From Phycisphaeraceae bacterium (GTDB taxonomy: Bacteria > Planctomycetota > Phycisphaerae > Phycisphaerales > UBA1924): 64,000 nucleotides of DNA. The notes beneath the pieces were generated by a model. The model searched no databases, was not told where the DNA came from, and was given only the letters and a program-made list of their open reading frames with translations. The DNA lies in NCBI GenBank assembly GCA_019636495.1, contig JAHBXL010000001.1, positions 248,001 to 312,000 on the forward strand. The letters are read 5' to 3'. Shown here piece by piece: positions 34,565-43,422 of the stretch. The translations under genes and the position numbers were made by a program. Within the stretch, counting starts at the first letter, position 1. The number at the start of each line of letters is the position of its first letter.

Positions 34565-35310
34565 GCCTCACCCTTTCGAGGCTGATCGGATGCGCGGTCA
34601 TCAGGCGAGGGGGAGCGGTGCGAGGTTGGCGCCGAAGGGGCGGTGCGGGGAGTAGGGGGAGCGGGGGGAGCGGGGCGGGCGGGGGGGGCGGGGGGAGTCG
34701 GTGGGCGGAAGACCTTGGCGATGACGAACATCTCGCGCGAGGCATCGCGGCTGGCCTCGGGCTTCAGGCCCTTGACCTCCGCGAACACGCGCTGCGTTTC
34801 GCGCAGCAGCCGCGGGTATTCCTCGCCCTCGAAGACTTTCATCACCAGGTGCCCGCCCGCGCGCAGAACCGCGGGACAGAGTTCCAGCACACGCCGGCAC
34901 AGCGCGACCGAGCGGAAGTGGTCGACGGTGCCGCCGCCGCCGCCCTCGGTGCTCGGGGCCATGTCCGAAAGTACAACGTCGAATCTCGTTCTGGCGCTCT
35001 GCGCGTGCGCGAGCAGATCCTCGGCACAGAGGTTGAACGCATCGCCGACAAACGCCCGCGCGTTCGCGGGCAACTCAATGTCCACGGGTTTCAGGTCGAC
35101 GCCGACGACCAGCCCCTTGGGGCCGATGCTCTCCGCAGCGACCTGCACCCACGACCCGGGCGCGCAGCCGAGGTCGAGGACCATGTCGCCGCGCCGCAGA
35201 ATCTGCCGGCGCAGGTTGATCTCCTTGAGTTTGTACGCCGACCGCGCGGCGTAGCCCTCGGCCTTGGCCTGCTTGAAGAACCGATCGTGAAGTTTGCGTG
35301 CCTCGGCCAT
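34561..35310 (-). CDS. rlmE: 23S rRNA 2'-O-methyltransferase, RlmE/FtsJ family
   Basis: This SAM-dependent enzyme methylates the 2'-OH of a conserved uridine in 23S rRNA (position 2552 in E. coli). Its N-terminal ~205 residues match the family: RSAYKLKEI, the SAM motif LDLGCAPGSW, VLSDMAP and VMKVFEGEEY, giving the Lys-Asp-Lys-Glu tetrad elements. E. coli RlmE has 209 residues; this one has 249 because of a Pro/Ala/Arg/Thr/Ser-rich tail encoded by a striking C/G-run tract. The ATG at 35310 was chosen because MAEARKLHDRFF begins the conserved part. It is divergent from the HD exonuclease gene 83 bases away and coupled to the VWA gene downstream. Confidence 0.93.
   Translation of the reverse strand: MAEARKLHDRFFKQAKAEGYAARSAYKLKEINLRRQILRRGDMVLDLGCAPGSWVQVAAESIGPKGLVVGVDLKPVDIELPANARAFVGDAFNLCAEDLLAHAQSARTRFDVVLSDMAPSTEGGGGGTVDHFRSVALCRRVLELCPAVLRAGGHLVMKVFEGEEYPRLLRETQRVFAEVKGLKPEASRDASREMFVIAKVFRPPTPPAPPARPAPPAPPTPRTAPSAPTSHRSPSPDDRASDQPRKGEA
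34637..34704 (+). other. Guanine-run tract within the rlmE 3' end
   Basis: About ten runs of 3 to 8 guanines on the plus strand lie within the region encoding the proline-rich tail of RlmE (coded on the minus strand as CCC/GCC/CCG codons). It is a potential G-quadruplex on the non-coding strand of that gene. Confidence 0.55.
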
Positions 35311-35393
35311 CGGTTCGGATGGTAGATACGCGACCGCCGTGCGCCCGCGCCGCGCACCTACAATCCTCCGAGTTGAGCAAGCAAGGAGTCTCG

Positions 35394-36428
35394 ATGCCCA
35401 CCACCGCCGAACGCCCACCGGTCCCGCGCCGAACGATCAGCCAGTTTGCGCCGTCGGAGCGCATCGAGGGCACGTTCGCCATCGGCAACGCACAACTCGG
35501 CCGCACCAAGCAGGACAAACCGTTTCTCAAGTGCCTCATCAGCGACAAGACCGGTCAGTTGCCCGCGCGGATGTGGTCGATCGACCCGGCCCTGTTCAAG
35601 CGGCTGCCCACCGACGGATTCGTCTGGATCGAGGGCGAGACCCAGCCCTACCAGGGCGAACTTCAGGTCATCATCCAGAACATCGAGCCCGTCGAGCCCA
35701 CGGCCGAGATGCTCCGCGAACTCATCCCCTGCTCGGCGCGCGATCCGCACGAGATGTTCAAGGAACTGACCGACCTCCTTGGCACGCTGTCGCACCCCGC
35801 GGCCCGCGCGCTTGCGGGCGTCTACCTCGCCGATGAGCCGCTCATGGAGGCCTTCCGCCGCGCGCCCGCGGCCAAGAGCATGCACCACGCCTATCTCGGC
35901 GGTCTGCTCGAGCACACGCTGAGCCTGCTGAACGTCGCCAACGCCGTCTGCCCGCACTATCCCAAAATCAATCGCGATGTCGTGCTGCTCGGCTTGTTCC
36001 TGCACGACCTGGGCAAGACCCGCGAACTCGTCTACGACCGCACGTTTTCTTACAGCGATCGCGGCGAACTCATCGGCCACATCGTCGATGGCGCGATCAT
36101 GCTGCACGACAAGGCCCAGCAGGTCATGCGGGCCACCGGCCAGCGCCTGCCGCGGAACCTCGTGCTCGTCTTGCAGCACATCATCCTCTCGCACCACGGC
36201 GTGCCCGAGTTCGGCGCGGCAAAGGTGCCCATGACCCCCGAGGCCATGCTCGTCTCGATGCTCGACAACCTCGACGCCAAGATCTTCATCGCCATGGCCG
36301 CGGCACGGCCGGACATCGCCGCGGCGGACGCCTCGGATCAGACCGGCGCGGGCCTCAATGGCAACTTCACCGAGAAGCAGTGGGCGCTGGACACCCGGTT
36401 GTTCAGGCCCGACCCGCTGGCCGATTGA
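35394..36428 (+). CDS. YhaM-like OB/HD-domain 3'-5' exoribonuclease
   Basis: This 344-residue protein joins an OB-fold domain (residues ~15-95: ISQFAPSERIEGTFAIGNAQLG, PFLKCLISDKTGQLPARMW, WIEGETQPYQGELQVII) to an HD phosphohydrolase domain (~155-300) with HHAYLGGLLEHTLSLLN, LFLHDLGKTREL and a later ILSHHG. This is the order seen in YhaM/CbfI 3'-5' exonucleases, which trim RNA or single-stranded DNA ends with Mn2+. AAGGAG lies 5 bases before the ATG at 35394. It is divergent from rlmE and followed by a LON-domain gene, an RNA-metabolism and quality-control setting. Confidence 0.85.
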   Translation: MPTTAERPPVPRRTISQFAPSERIEGTFAIGNAQLGRTKQDKPFLKCLISDKTGQLPARMWSIDPALFKRLPTDGFVWIEGETQPYQGELQVIIQNIEPVEPTAEMLRELIPCSARDPHEMFKELTDLLGTLSHPAARALAGVYLADEPLMEAFRRAPAAKSMHHAYLGGLLEHTLSLLNVANAVCPHYPKINRDVVLLGLFLHDLGKTRELVYDRTFSYSDRGELIGHIVDGAIMLHDKAQQVMRATGQRLPRNLVLVLQHIILSHHGVPEFGAAKVPMTPEAMLVSMLDNLDAKIFIAMAAARPDIAAADASDQTGAGLNGNFTEKQWALDTRLFRPDPLAD

Positions 36429-36448
36429 TCGGCGCGCTCCCCCATCAC

Positions 36449-36453
36449 GGAGG
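36449..36453 (+). promoter_or_regulatory. Ribosome binding site deciding a TTG start
   Basis: GGAGG lies 7-8 bases before the TTG at 36461, which therefore is preferred over the longer open frame that overlaps the exonuclease gene. Confidence 0.55.
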
Positions 36454-36460
36454 GTGGATC

Positions 36461-37162
36461 TTGGACCGCGAACAACTGGAGCAGAAACTCGCGAGCCCCG
36501 TGCCGCTGTTCCCGCTGCACCAGGTCGTGCTGTTCCCCCATGCGGTGGCGCCGCTGCGGGTTTTCGAGCCGCGCTACCGGCAAATGGTCGACGACGCCAT
36601 GTCCGGCGACAAACTCATTGCGATGGCGACATTCGCCGGCGGCCGCTGGAAACGCGAGTACCACGGAAGGCCGCCGCTGCGACCGGCCGTCTGCGTCGGG
36701 CAGATCGTGCAGCACGTGCGCGAGGCCGAGGGCCGCGGCGTCATCATCCTGCAGGGTCTCTGCCGCGCGCGGATCGCATTTGAGTTGCCCGCCCACGATG
36801 ACCGCCTCTACCGAGATGCGATGCTCGACCTGGTCGAGGAATCGGCCGAGGACGAGTCGCTTGCGCATTACAGGGAGACGTTCGCCGATGCGCTGGAGAG
36901 CAAGCCGCTGTGCGACTTCCGCCACGCGGCGGCGCTCGCCGAGCATCTTCGCGAGCCCGAACTCCCCGCCGCGGCCGTCCTCGAGATGGTGACCATCTCT
37001 TTCGTCGACGAACTGGAATCGCGCTACCGCCTTCTGGCCGAGCCTGACCCCGAGGGACGGGCCCGGATTCTCTCGCGTGAACTGGCGGAACTTGCCCAAC
37101 TGCTGCGGCGGGCCGAGCCACAGCGGCGGGTCGAAACGCCCAAGGGCTGCCATTGGAACTAG
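36461..37162 (+). CDS. LON substrate-binding domain protein
   Basis: This 233-residue protein consists of the N-terminal substrate-binding (LON) domain alone, without the AAA+ or protease domains of Lon. Seen: VPLFPLHQVVLFPHAVAPLRVFEPRYRQMV, then a GKI-like GRWK segment, CVGQIVQHVREAEGRGVIILQGLCRARI, and a helical second half (LEMVTISFVDELESRYRLL). Stand-alone LON-domain proteins are common in bacteria; their function is not settled, though substrate or partner binding is likely. It begins with TTG, follows the HD exonuclease gene by 32 bases and is probably co-transcribed. Confidence 0.82.
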   Translation: MDREQLEQKLASPVPLFPLHQVVLFPHAVAPLRVFEPRYRQMVDDAMSGDKLIAMATFAGGRWKREYHGRPPLRPAVCVGQIVQHVREAEGRGVIILQGLCRARIAFELPAHDDRLYRDAMLDLVEESAEDESLAHYRETFADALESKPLCDFRHAAALAEHLREPELPAAAVLEMVTISFVDELESRYRLLAEPDPEGRARILSRELAELAQLLRRAEPQRRVETPKGCHWN

Positions 37163-37190
37163 GGAAAACTCCGGATTCTGCACCTCGATT

Positions 37191-37220
37191 TTGTGCAACT
37201 GCCGTCCGATCTGTTAGTAT
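37191..37220 (+). promoter_or_regulatory. Possible promoter of glycine-zipper gene
   Basis: TTGTGC (37191-37196) and TAGTAT (37215-37220) are 18 bases apart in an AT-rich island unlike the surrounding DNA. They lie 25 bases upstream of the coding start at 37246. Confidence 0.4.
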
Positions 37221-37245
37221 ACACAAACATATGGAGGGCTCATCC

Positions 37246-37551
37246 ATGGCCAGCAACATGCCAATCCGTCGCCTCGTCGGGCGGGCCACATCATTCAGCG
37301 CGCTCGTGCTGCTTGCCGGAGCATCGGGCGGGTGCAACAACGCCGCGGAGGGCACGCTCTCGGGCGCTGCGCTCGGTGCCGGCGCCGGCGCGGTGATCGG
37401 CAGTTTCTTCGGCGCTGCGGGCACGGGCGCGGCGGTCGGCGCAGTCGGTGGCGCGCTCGGTGGCGGTGTCATCGGCGATCAGAACGACCGTCAGGCCCGA
37501 CGGCACCACGGCGGCCACACCTGGGCCGACTACCGCTGCCGCGACTGGTGA
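37246..37551 (+). CDS. Glycine-zipper lipoprotein
   Basis: This 101-residue envelope protein has a lipoprotein-like signal (FSALVLLAGASGGC) and a glycine-zipper core (ALGAGAGAVIGSFFGAAGTGAAVGAVGGALGGGVIG, read here as a series of GxxxG repeats), resembling SlyB/Lpp17-type outer-membrane lipoproteins. The ATG at 37246 has GGAGGG 7 bases upstream; earlier in-frame ATGs lack one. The short charged C-terminus ends DYRCRDW. It probably helps stabilise the envelope and could be stress-induced. Its 3' end overlaps the convergent peroxiredoxin gene by 22 bases. Confidence 0.75.
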   Translation: MASNMPIRRLVGRATSFSALVLLAGASGGCNNAAEGTLSGAALGAGAGAVIGSFFGAAGTGAAVGAVGGALGGGVIGDQNDRQARRHHGGHTWADYRCRDW

Positions 37552-38057
37552 ACTTTCGCCGCCGTCTCGGGCGGCCGGCGCAGCGCATCCAGTGCGCGCC
37601 GAACGTGCTCGCCGGGCCGGAACTGCGAGTTGAAGACCATCACGACCACGCCCCGTGCGTCGATGACGTACGTCACGCGCCCGGGGAAGAGCACCAGCGA
37701 CGCGGGCACGCCAAACAGGCGGCGCACCTCGCCGCCGCTGTCCGACAGCAGTGTGAACGGCAGTCGGAGCATCGCGGCGAAGCGTGCGTGCGATTCAGCA
37801 TCGTCGCCGCTGATGCCGACCACCAACGCGCCGGCCTCGGTAAACTGCTCGTACTCATCTCGAAACGCGCACGCCTCGCGCGTGCAGCCGGGCGTGAAGT
37901 TTCGCGGGTAGAAGAACAGCACCACGGGGGCTTCGCGCCCGCCGGCGCGGCGCAGATCGCTGAACTGCACCATCCGCCCGTGCTGATCGGGCAGCACAAA
38001 GTCCGGGGCGGAATCGCCCACGCCGATCGGCCTTCCCGCTGATGCTGCGGTCGTCAC
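37530..38057 (-). CDS. bcp: Bcp-type peroxiredoxin at end of carotenoid operon
   Basis: This 175-residue thiol peroxidase of the Bcp/PrxQ group reduces peroxides using a reactive cysteine. The active site is clear: FYPRNFTPGCTREACAFRD, with the peroxidatic Cys in PGCT and the resolving Cys five residues later. The GTG at 38057 overlaps the stop of the glycosyltransferase gene by 4 bases (GTGA), which fixes the start and makes it the last gene of the carotenoid operon. The pairing of carotenoid tailoring enzymes with a peroxide-detoxifying enzyme suggests a shared oxidative or light-stress response. The coupling is seen directly; the joint role is inferred. Confidence 0.9.
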   Translation of the reverse strand: MTTAASAGRPIGVGDSAPDFVLPDQHGRMVQFSDLRRAGGREAPVVLFFYPRNFTPGCTREACAFRDEYEQFTEAGALVVGISGDDAESHARFAAMLRLPFTLLSDSGGEVRRLFGVPASLVLFPGRVTYVIDARGVVVMVFNSQFRPGEHVRRALDALRRPPETAAKVHQSRQR

Positions 38058-39247
38058 GTTTGTGCCATCTCCCGCCGCGCACCCGAGGCAAGGGGCCCTG
38101 CGCGGCCGCGCCACGCACGCGCCCCACGCAGTTGCAGCACGGAACTGTACCATTGCACCGCGGTCATCATCAGCACGCCCAGCGGGTGTGCACCGACCGG
38201 CAGCAGACCCTGCGCAAACCGCCGCGAGAGCAGCCCCCGCTGCACGATGTTCAGCGTGCAGGCGAGTGCGGCGAGCACAACGGCCATCGTCGCCGGCGAT
38301 GCGGCGGCGGGCCCGCCCTCCTCGCCGATCCATGCCGCCGCCGCCCACGCGAGGACCACCCACGGCAGCACGTGGCCGAGCAGGTGCAGCACCGTCAGAA
38401 AGACCAGCAGTCCGGGCGAGCCGAGGCCCTCATACGCATTCTTGGCAAAGCCCCGCCAGGTCGCGCCCAGGCCCTCATACATCCGGCACGAGGCCAGGTC
38501 GGTCCCATCGAATAGGTCGGTGCGGAATCCGGCGCGACGGAACACCCGCGGCAGTTTCACTCCGTCGTGCATCGAGTCGCGCACGCTCGCGTGGCCGCCC
38601 GCCGCGAGATAGGCCTCGCGCTGCACAAGCACGAACTGCCCGCACGCGGCGGAAGCGGCGGGGTCATTGGTCCGGCGCATCCGCACAAACGGCAGATATG
38701 AGAACAGGATGAAGTGGATCATCGGCACCAGCAGTTGTTCGCCGATCGAGCCGGTCACTTGCCGCGGAAAGGTCGAGAGCAGGTCGGCCCGCAGTTGGTG
38801 CGCCGAGTCGAGCGCGCGGCGGATGCAGTCGGGCGCGAGACGGACATCGGCATCGATGAACAAGAGGTACTCGCCCCCCGCGTGCAAGCCCATCTGGTCG
38901 CAGGCAAACTGCTTGCCCACCCAGCCCGGCGGGTGCGGGTGAACCGGGCAGGCCTCGACCCGCACATTCTCGCGGCACAGACGGTCGAGAATGTCGGCGG
39001 TGCCATCGGTGCTGCCATCGTCATAGACGAGCACGCGGAGCGCATCATGATCCTGCGCCAGCACGGCGCGCACGCACACCTCGAGATTGCGCTCCTCGTT
39101 TCGCGCCGGAATGCAGACCGTCACCATCTCCGCGCGGGCCGGTGCATCGGCGCGCGGGCGGCAATAGAGCGCGAGATTCCAGATGGTCATCGCCAGCGCG
39201 CCCGCCGCGATGCTCAGGCCGATCCACAGCAGCGCCACCAGCATCAT
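38054..39247 (-). CDS. Family 2 glycosyltransferase, CrtQ-like
   Basis: This 397-residue membrane-bound GT2 enzyme probably glycosylates the carotenoid acid made by its operon neighbours, as CrtQ does in staphyloxanthin-type pathways. It starts with a membrane helix (LVALLWIGLSIAAGALAMTIWNL), then the GT-A fold: VCIPARNEERNLEVCV, VYDDGSTDGTADIL, LFIDADVRLAP (DxD metal site), and RTNDPAASAACGQFVLVQREAYLAAGGH. Three to four helices close the protein. The ATG at 39247 overlaps the acyltransferase stop by 4 bases. Assignment as a carotenoid enzyme relies on gene context; the GT2 fold itself is clear. Confidence 0.85.
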   Translation of the reverse strand: MMLVALLWIGLSIAAGALAMTIWNLALYCRPRADAPARAEMVTVCIPARNEERNLEVCVRAVLAQDHDALRVLVYDDGSTDGTADILDRLCRENVRVEACPVHPHPPGWVGKQFACDQMGLHAGGEYLLFIDADVRLAPDCIRRALDSAHQLRADLLSTFPRQVTGSIGEQLLVPMIHFILFSYLPFVRMRRTNDPAASAACGQFVLVQREAYLAAGGHASVRDSMHDGVKLPRVFRRAGFRTDLFDGTDLASCRMYEGLGATWRGFAKNAYEGLGSPGLLVFLTVLHLLGHVLPWVVLAWAAAAWIGEEGGPAAASPATMAVVLAALACTLNIVQRGLLSRRFAQGLLPVGAHPLGVLMMTAVQWYSSVLQLRGARAWRGRAGPLASGARREMAQT

Positions 39248-40065
39248 GCGCGCGCCTCCGTCGTGCGGCCTGCCCGCCGCGCTTCGATCTCGCCCGATCG
39301 GCCCCGCAGCGTGAGCCACAGCGCATGGACGGGATTGGTCGCCGTCGCGCGGCCCGATGCCGCGCCCAGCATGATCTCAAACCCCGCGGGCTCGCGGGAG
39401 ATCACGCGCTGCGCCAGTTCATCGGCCGCTTCCTGCATGCCCGTCGCGATCGCGCGTTGCCATCCCGTGGTGCTCGCGGCCTCTGCCCAAGACTCCACAG
39501 CGTGCACAAACACCTCCGGCTTCTGGTCCTGCCAGAACGCGTACTCGATTGCAACGCACACCACGCGGGGAATCTCAAGCCGTGCTGCAAGCGCCGCCGC
39601 ACCGGGCCGGATGCGCACCGGCTCGCGCGGATCGGCGAAGCGTCCCTGCGGCGTCAGCGCGAGCGTGAGACGCGGGTGCGCCGCAACGAGTTCCGATACA
39701 TGCGAAGTCATCGCGGCCAGGCTCGCCGGGTCGTCAGGGTCGATGCCGAACAGGCCGACCTTGCGGAAGAAGGCGAATCGTCGCAACTGGTCGGCATCCA
39801 TGGGCGAGAACGCGGCGCGCGAGGGCAGCAACTCGCGCTGCAGCACAAGCCCCACAAGCGGGTCCCACCAGGATGCGTGCGTGCAGCAGATGATCAGCGG
39901 CGCCGCCTCGCCATCAAGCCCGCGCAGCAGCCCTCGCCCCTCCGGCGTCAACCGCACGCGGTGGAAGCGCGACCGCAGCAGCCGCCGCGCATACCACGCG
40001 AACACGCGGGCAAAGCCCCTGCGCGGCGTCGCGCGGATCAACTCACCATCGCCGGCTCGCGCCAT
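39244..40065 (-). CDS. PlsC-like acyltransferase, CrtO-like
   Basis: This 273-residue glycerolipid-type acyltransferase holds the HxxxxD catalytic motif (CCTHASWWDP) near residue 62 and a later substrate-binding stretch (LALTPQGRFADPREPVRIRPGAAALAARL). In C30 carotenoid pathways such an enzyme esterifies the sugar of the carotenoid glycoside with a fatty acid. Context supports that role: it overlaps the desaturase gene upstream by 28 bases and the glycosyltransferase downstream by 4. A general phospholipid role cannot be excluded from sequence alone. Confidence 0.85.
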   Translation of the reverse strand: MARAGDGELIRATPRRGFARVFAWYARRLLRSRFHRVRLTPEGRGLLRGLDGEAAPLIICCTHASWWDPLVGLVLQRELLPSRAAFSPMDADQLRRFAFFRKVGLFGIDPDDPASLAAMTSHVSELVAAHPRLTLALTPQGRFADPREPVRIRPGAAALAARLEIPRVVCVAIEYAFWQDQKPEVFVHAVESWAEAASTTGWQRAIATGMQEAADELAQRVISREPAGFEIMLGAASGRATATNPVHALWLTLRGRSGEIEARRAGRTTEARA

Positions 40066-41681
40066 GGCGCCTCCCTCCGCGTTCGCGGCGGCACCGGCCG
40101 CATGCCCGCATCCTCGAACAGCGCGTTCGCCGCGGTCACGCCGCTCATCAGCACCATCGGTACGCCGGGGCCGGGGTTCGCCGAGCCGCCGGCCAGGTAC
40201 AGGTTCTCGAGCACCAGGCTCCGGTTTCGCGGCTTGAAGCCCCCGGCCAGCCGCCCGTGCGAGGCCAGCCCGTAGATCGCGCCGCCCTCGGCGTTGTACA
40301 TCCGATCGATGTCGTTGGGCGTCAGGTGCCGCTCGACGGCGATGTGCCCATCAATGTCCTCCATGCCGAAGCGTCGCAACTTCGCGAGGATGGTTTCGCG
40401 ATAACTGCGCAGCATCGGACCGGGCGAGCCATCGGCGCTTCGCCAGTCATGCCCGGGCCGCATGTACGGCGTGTGCACGAGCACGTACAGAGCCTCGCAT
40501 CCCGGCGGGGCCTGCACGCCCTCGTCCTCGGTGCGGCTGGGCACGGCGAGATAGAGCGTGGGGTCCTCGGCGGGTACGCCGCGGGTGTAGATGTCGTCGA
40601 ACTCACGCCGCGAATCCTGCGAGAACAGGAAGTCGTGATGCGCCAAGTGCGCATACTGCCGGGTCAGTCCGAGGTACAGCACGACGCCCGAGCACGCGGG
40701 GGTGTACGACCGCGAGATCGACCGTACCCGCGCTGCGGCCCGCGGCGTGTCGAGCAGTTCGCGGCAGGTGCGCTGAACATCGCAGTTCGAGATCACGTGG
40801 GCCGCGCGAATGAACCGGCCATCGGCCAACTCAACGCCCGTGGCGCGCCGGCCGTCGTGGCTGATCCGCGTCACCCGTGCCTGTGTGAAGACCTCCACGC
40901 CCTGCTCGCGGGCGATGGTCTCCAGCGCGCGGGCGACCATCCGCGTGCCCCCGCGCGGATACCAGCACCCGTGGTCGGTCTGGGCCGCGGCGATCAGCGA
41001 CAGAATCGCCGGCGCAAGGAACGGGCTGGACCCGACGTATTGCTGGAAGTGCTCGACCATCTGCCGGACGTGCGGCTCGTTGATCATCGCGTGCGCTGTC
41101 CCCGCCATCGTGCTGTGCATGCGCATCGCCATGACCTCGCGCAGCAGCGCGGGGTCTCGCGGCGGCGTGGCCCGCATCATGTCGCCGATCCCTCCGATGT
41201 CCTTGTAGAAGAACACCCGCTCGCTCAGGCGATACATCCGGCGTGAGAACTCGATGAACTTCGAGTACCCCGCGCCGGGCGCGTGCGTGGGGAACTGCGC
41301 ATCGAGCGCCGCGGCCATCTGCGCGACGTTCTTCTTCAGGTCGATCCGCACGCCGTCCTCGTAGAAGCACCGCCACTGCGGATCGAGATCGACCAGGTCG
41401 ATCAGGTCCTCGGTGCGCCGGCCGCTGCGCTCGATGATGCCCCGAAGCACCTGCGGGAGCGTGATGATCGTCGGTCCCATGTCGAAGGTGAACGTCCCGG
41501 CCGGCGCTCGGCCGTTACCCGCGAAGGGCACACGCAGGACATTCATCTTCCCGCCCAGGTGCGAGTTGGCCTCGACAATCGCGATGCGCATGCCGCGCGA
41601 TGAGCACTCCGCCGCCGCGGCAAGCCCCGCAAGGCCGCCACCGATCACGACGGCATCAAAAGTTGGTGTCATGGTGTTCAT
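40038..41681 (-). CDS. Carotenoid desaturase/oxidase, CrtN/CrtP type
   Basis: This 547-residue FAD enzyme of the phytoene desaturase superfamily introduces double bonds or oxidises the end of a carotenoid chain. The dinucleotide motif VVIGGGLAGLAAAAECSSRG is at the N-terminus, followed by IVEANSHLGGK. The family C-terminal signature is GLASHGRLAGG then NLYLAGGSANPGPGVPMVLMSG. It has a sister gene on the other strand, so the pair may do CrtN-type desaturation and CrtP-type terminal oxidation; which does which cannot be told. The ATG at 41681 overlaps the aldehyde dehydrogenase stop by 4 bases. Confidence 0.88.
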   Translation of the reverse strand: MNTMTPTFDAVVIGGGLAGLAAAAECSSRGMRIAIVEANSHLGGKMNVLRVPFAGNGRAPAGTFTFDMGPTIITLPQVLRGIIERSGRRTEDLIDLVDLDPQWRCFYEDGVRIDLKKNVAQMAAALDAQFPTHAPGAGYSKFIEFSRRMYRLSERVFFYKDIGGIGDMMRATPPRDPALLREVMAMRMHSTMAGTAHAMINEPHVRQMVEHFQQYVGSSPFLAPAILSLIAAAQTDHGCWYPRGGTRMVARALETIAREQGVEVFTQARVTRISHDGRRATGVELADGRFIRAAHVISNCDVQRTCRELLDTPRAAARVRSISRSYTPACSGVVLYLGLTRQYAHLAHHDFLFSQDSRREFDDIYTRGVPAEDPTLYLAVPSRTEDEGVQAPPGCEALYVLVHTPYMRPGHDWRSADGSPGPMLRSYRETILAKLRRFGMEDIDGHIAVERHLTPNDIDRMYNAEGGAIYGLASHGRLAGGFKPRNRSLVLENLYLAGGSANPGPGVPMVLMSGVTAANALFEDAGMRPVPPRTRREAPWREPAMVS

Positions 41682-43186
41682 GTGTCGGAGCCGTTGATGG
41701 AGTTCGGTGCGGCGACGCCCGCGCGCGATGACCCCGCGCCATACGTCCACAGGCAGGCGCGCATGAGTCGCGAGGCCACCGACGGAATCGGCGTATCGAT
41801 CGGGAGGCGCACTCGCCTCGAGGTGCCGGCGATGTGCACGGGGCGTGTCATCGCCAGCAGTCCGGCCGCGCCGCGAGAGACGCCCCAGCCGCTCTCGCCC
41901 ACACCGCCGATGGTCGCCCGCGGGTCGGCGGTGGGGAGGATGCAGTCGTTGATGGTGATGGTGCAGCAGGACAACGCGCTGAGGAGTTCCCGCGGCACCG
42001 CGCGGCCGCGCGTGAAGATCGATGTTGCAAGTTGCTGTGTGCCCGCGCCAAGGGCGTGCAGCCGGGCCGCCTCTTCGATCTCGTCGAACGGCGCGACCGC
42101 CAGCGCGGGGCCGAAATGCTCCCCGCGAAAGAGCGCGGTGTCCGCCGGGCAATCGACCACCGCCACCGGCACCAGCGCATCGCCCCGCGGCGATTCCAGA
42201 ACGCCCGAGAGGCTCCGCCCGCCTGCGGCAACCGCCCCGCGAGCACATTCAAAGCACGCCGCCGCGGCGTCGGAGTCGATCAGCCGACGCGGCCGTGCGC
42301 CCGCAGCCAGCGGCGCAAGCGCATCGAGGAAGCGTGCATAGACCCTCGAACCGACAAGCACGCGCCGCGGGGCCATGCACGTCTGGCCGGCGTTCATCGT
42401 CACCGCGTTCCAGATCGTCCGTGCGGCGAGCGCGATGTCGCAATCGGCCAGCACGAAGGCCGTGTCGCGCCCCGAGAGTTCGAGCGTGGTGGGCAGCAGT
42501 CGGCGTGCCGCGGCCTCGGCGATGCGCCGGCCCACGGTTGTCGATCCGGTGAAGACCAGGTGGTCCATCTCCTCGTGCTGGAGCATCGCGGCACCCGCCT
42601 CGCGCGTCGCGGGCAGAGCATCCAGCGTCCCATCGGGCAGCCCCGCGGTCCGGGCAAGTTCCAGAAGCAGGGCCTGCGTTCGCGGCGCACGCTCCGAGGG
42701 CTTGACCACGACCCGGTTCCCGGCCGCCAGCGCGTGCACGAGTTGCACGCCCAGCAACTGCACGGGGTAGTTCCAGGTCGCGATGATCCCGATGCGTCCG
42801 ATCGGCACACGCTCGATGTGGTGTGTCTGGCCGATCGACCACCACGCGCCGCCGCGAACGCGCTGCGGACCCAGCAGGCGCTTCGCATTCCGTTCCGTCC
42901 ACGCGCACGCCGCAAGCAGCGGCAGGATGTCGGCGGTGAACGCCTCCCACCGTGCCTTGTGCGCCTCGTCGTGCATGGCTTCTAGCAGCGGCTCGACATT
43001 CCGCGCGATGGCGGCTCGGAAGCCGCGAACCCACGCCACTCGTTCGGCAAGCGATGAACAGGGCCATGCCGGTTGTGGAGCGGCCTGATCGCCTTGGTGG
43101 ATTCGAAATGGTGCCGAGCGTACAGCCGCCTTCGCGCTGAGTGGCTCGGTCTGCAGCGGAGATGGGCGGTTGAGGAGCGCGGTCAT
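41678..43186 (-). CDS. Aldehyde dehydrogenase in carotenoid operon
   Basis: This 502-residue NAD(P)-dependent aldehyde dehydrogenase probably converts a carotenoid aldehyde to the acid (as AldH does in staphyloxanthin synthesis). The superfamily motifs are all visible: IIATWNYPVQLL, VVVKPSERAP, FTGSTTVGRRI, the general-base Glu in TLELSGRD, and the catalytic Cys in NAGQTCMAP. The ATG at 43186 was chosen as family similarity begins about 40 residues later; a longer frame to 43483 lies antisense to the divergent desaturase. It is the first gene of the five-gene minus-strand operon. Confidence 0.9.
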   Translation of the reverse strand: MTALLNRPSPLQTEPLSAKAAVRSAPFRIHQGDQAAPQPAWPCSSLAERVAWVRGFRAAIARNVEPLLEAMHDEAHKARWEAFTADILPLLAACAWTERNAKRLLGPQRVRGGAWWSIGQTHHIERVPIGRIGIIATWNYPVQLLGVQLVHALAAGNRVVVKPSERAPRTQALLLELARTAGLPDGTLDALPATREAGAAMLQHEEMDHLVFTGSTTVGRRIAEAAARRLLPTTLELSGRDTAFVLADCDIALAARTIWNAVTMNAGQTCMAPRRVLVGSRVYARFLDALAPLAAGARPRRLIDSDAAAACFECARGAVAAGGRSLSGVLESPRGDALVPVAVVDCPADTALFRGEHFGPALAVAPFDEIEEAARLHALGAGTQQLATSIFTRGRAVPRELLSALSCCTITINDCILPTADPRATIGGVGESGWGVSRGAAGLLAMTRPVHIAGTSRRVRLPIDTPIPSVASRLMRACLWTYGAGSSRAGVAAPNSINGSDT

Positions 43187-43422
43187 GACAGCAAGCGGAT
43201 GGGCTGGCGAGAGGACGATGGGCGGAGAGAGGGAGACGGGGACGGCGGGACAGGGAAGGGGGCAAGGGCCAGTTGTTTGGACAGATAATCCGCAATCCGG
43301 CGGCGACTGAATCCGGTTGCCTTGGTTGTTTCGATACCCACGGGAGTTGAGATTCACGCCAGGGAACCGCCGTCCGCATTGCCAAGCGTTCAACCTGGCC
43401 GAACCGAGCCCCGGAGTCATCG
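43187..43422. promoter_or_regulatory. Divergent carotenoid promoter region
   Basis: These 236 bases lie between the aldehyde dehydrogenase (minus) and the second desaturase (plus), so both transcripts start here. Bases ~43195-43265 form an almost pure purine tract on the plus strand (GAGAGAGGGAGACGGGGACGG and similar). An AT-rich island with GATAAT lies at 43284-43289, and GCAATCCGG / CCGGTTGC at about 43292-43320 give a weak inverted repeat. No clear binding site for a light regulator was recognised. Confidence 0.4.
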
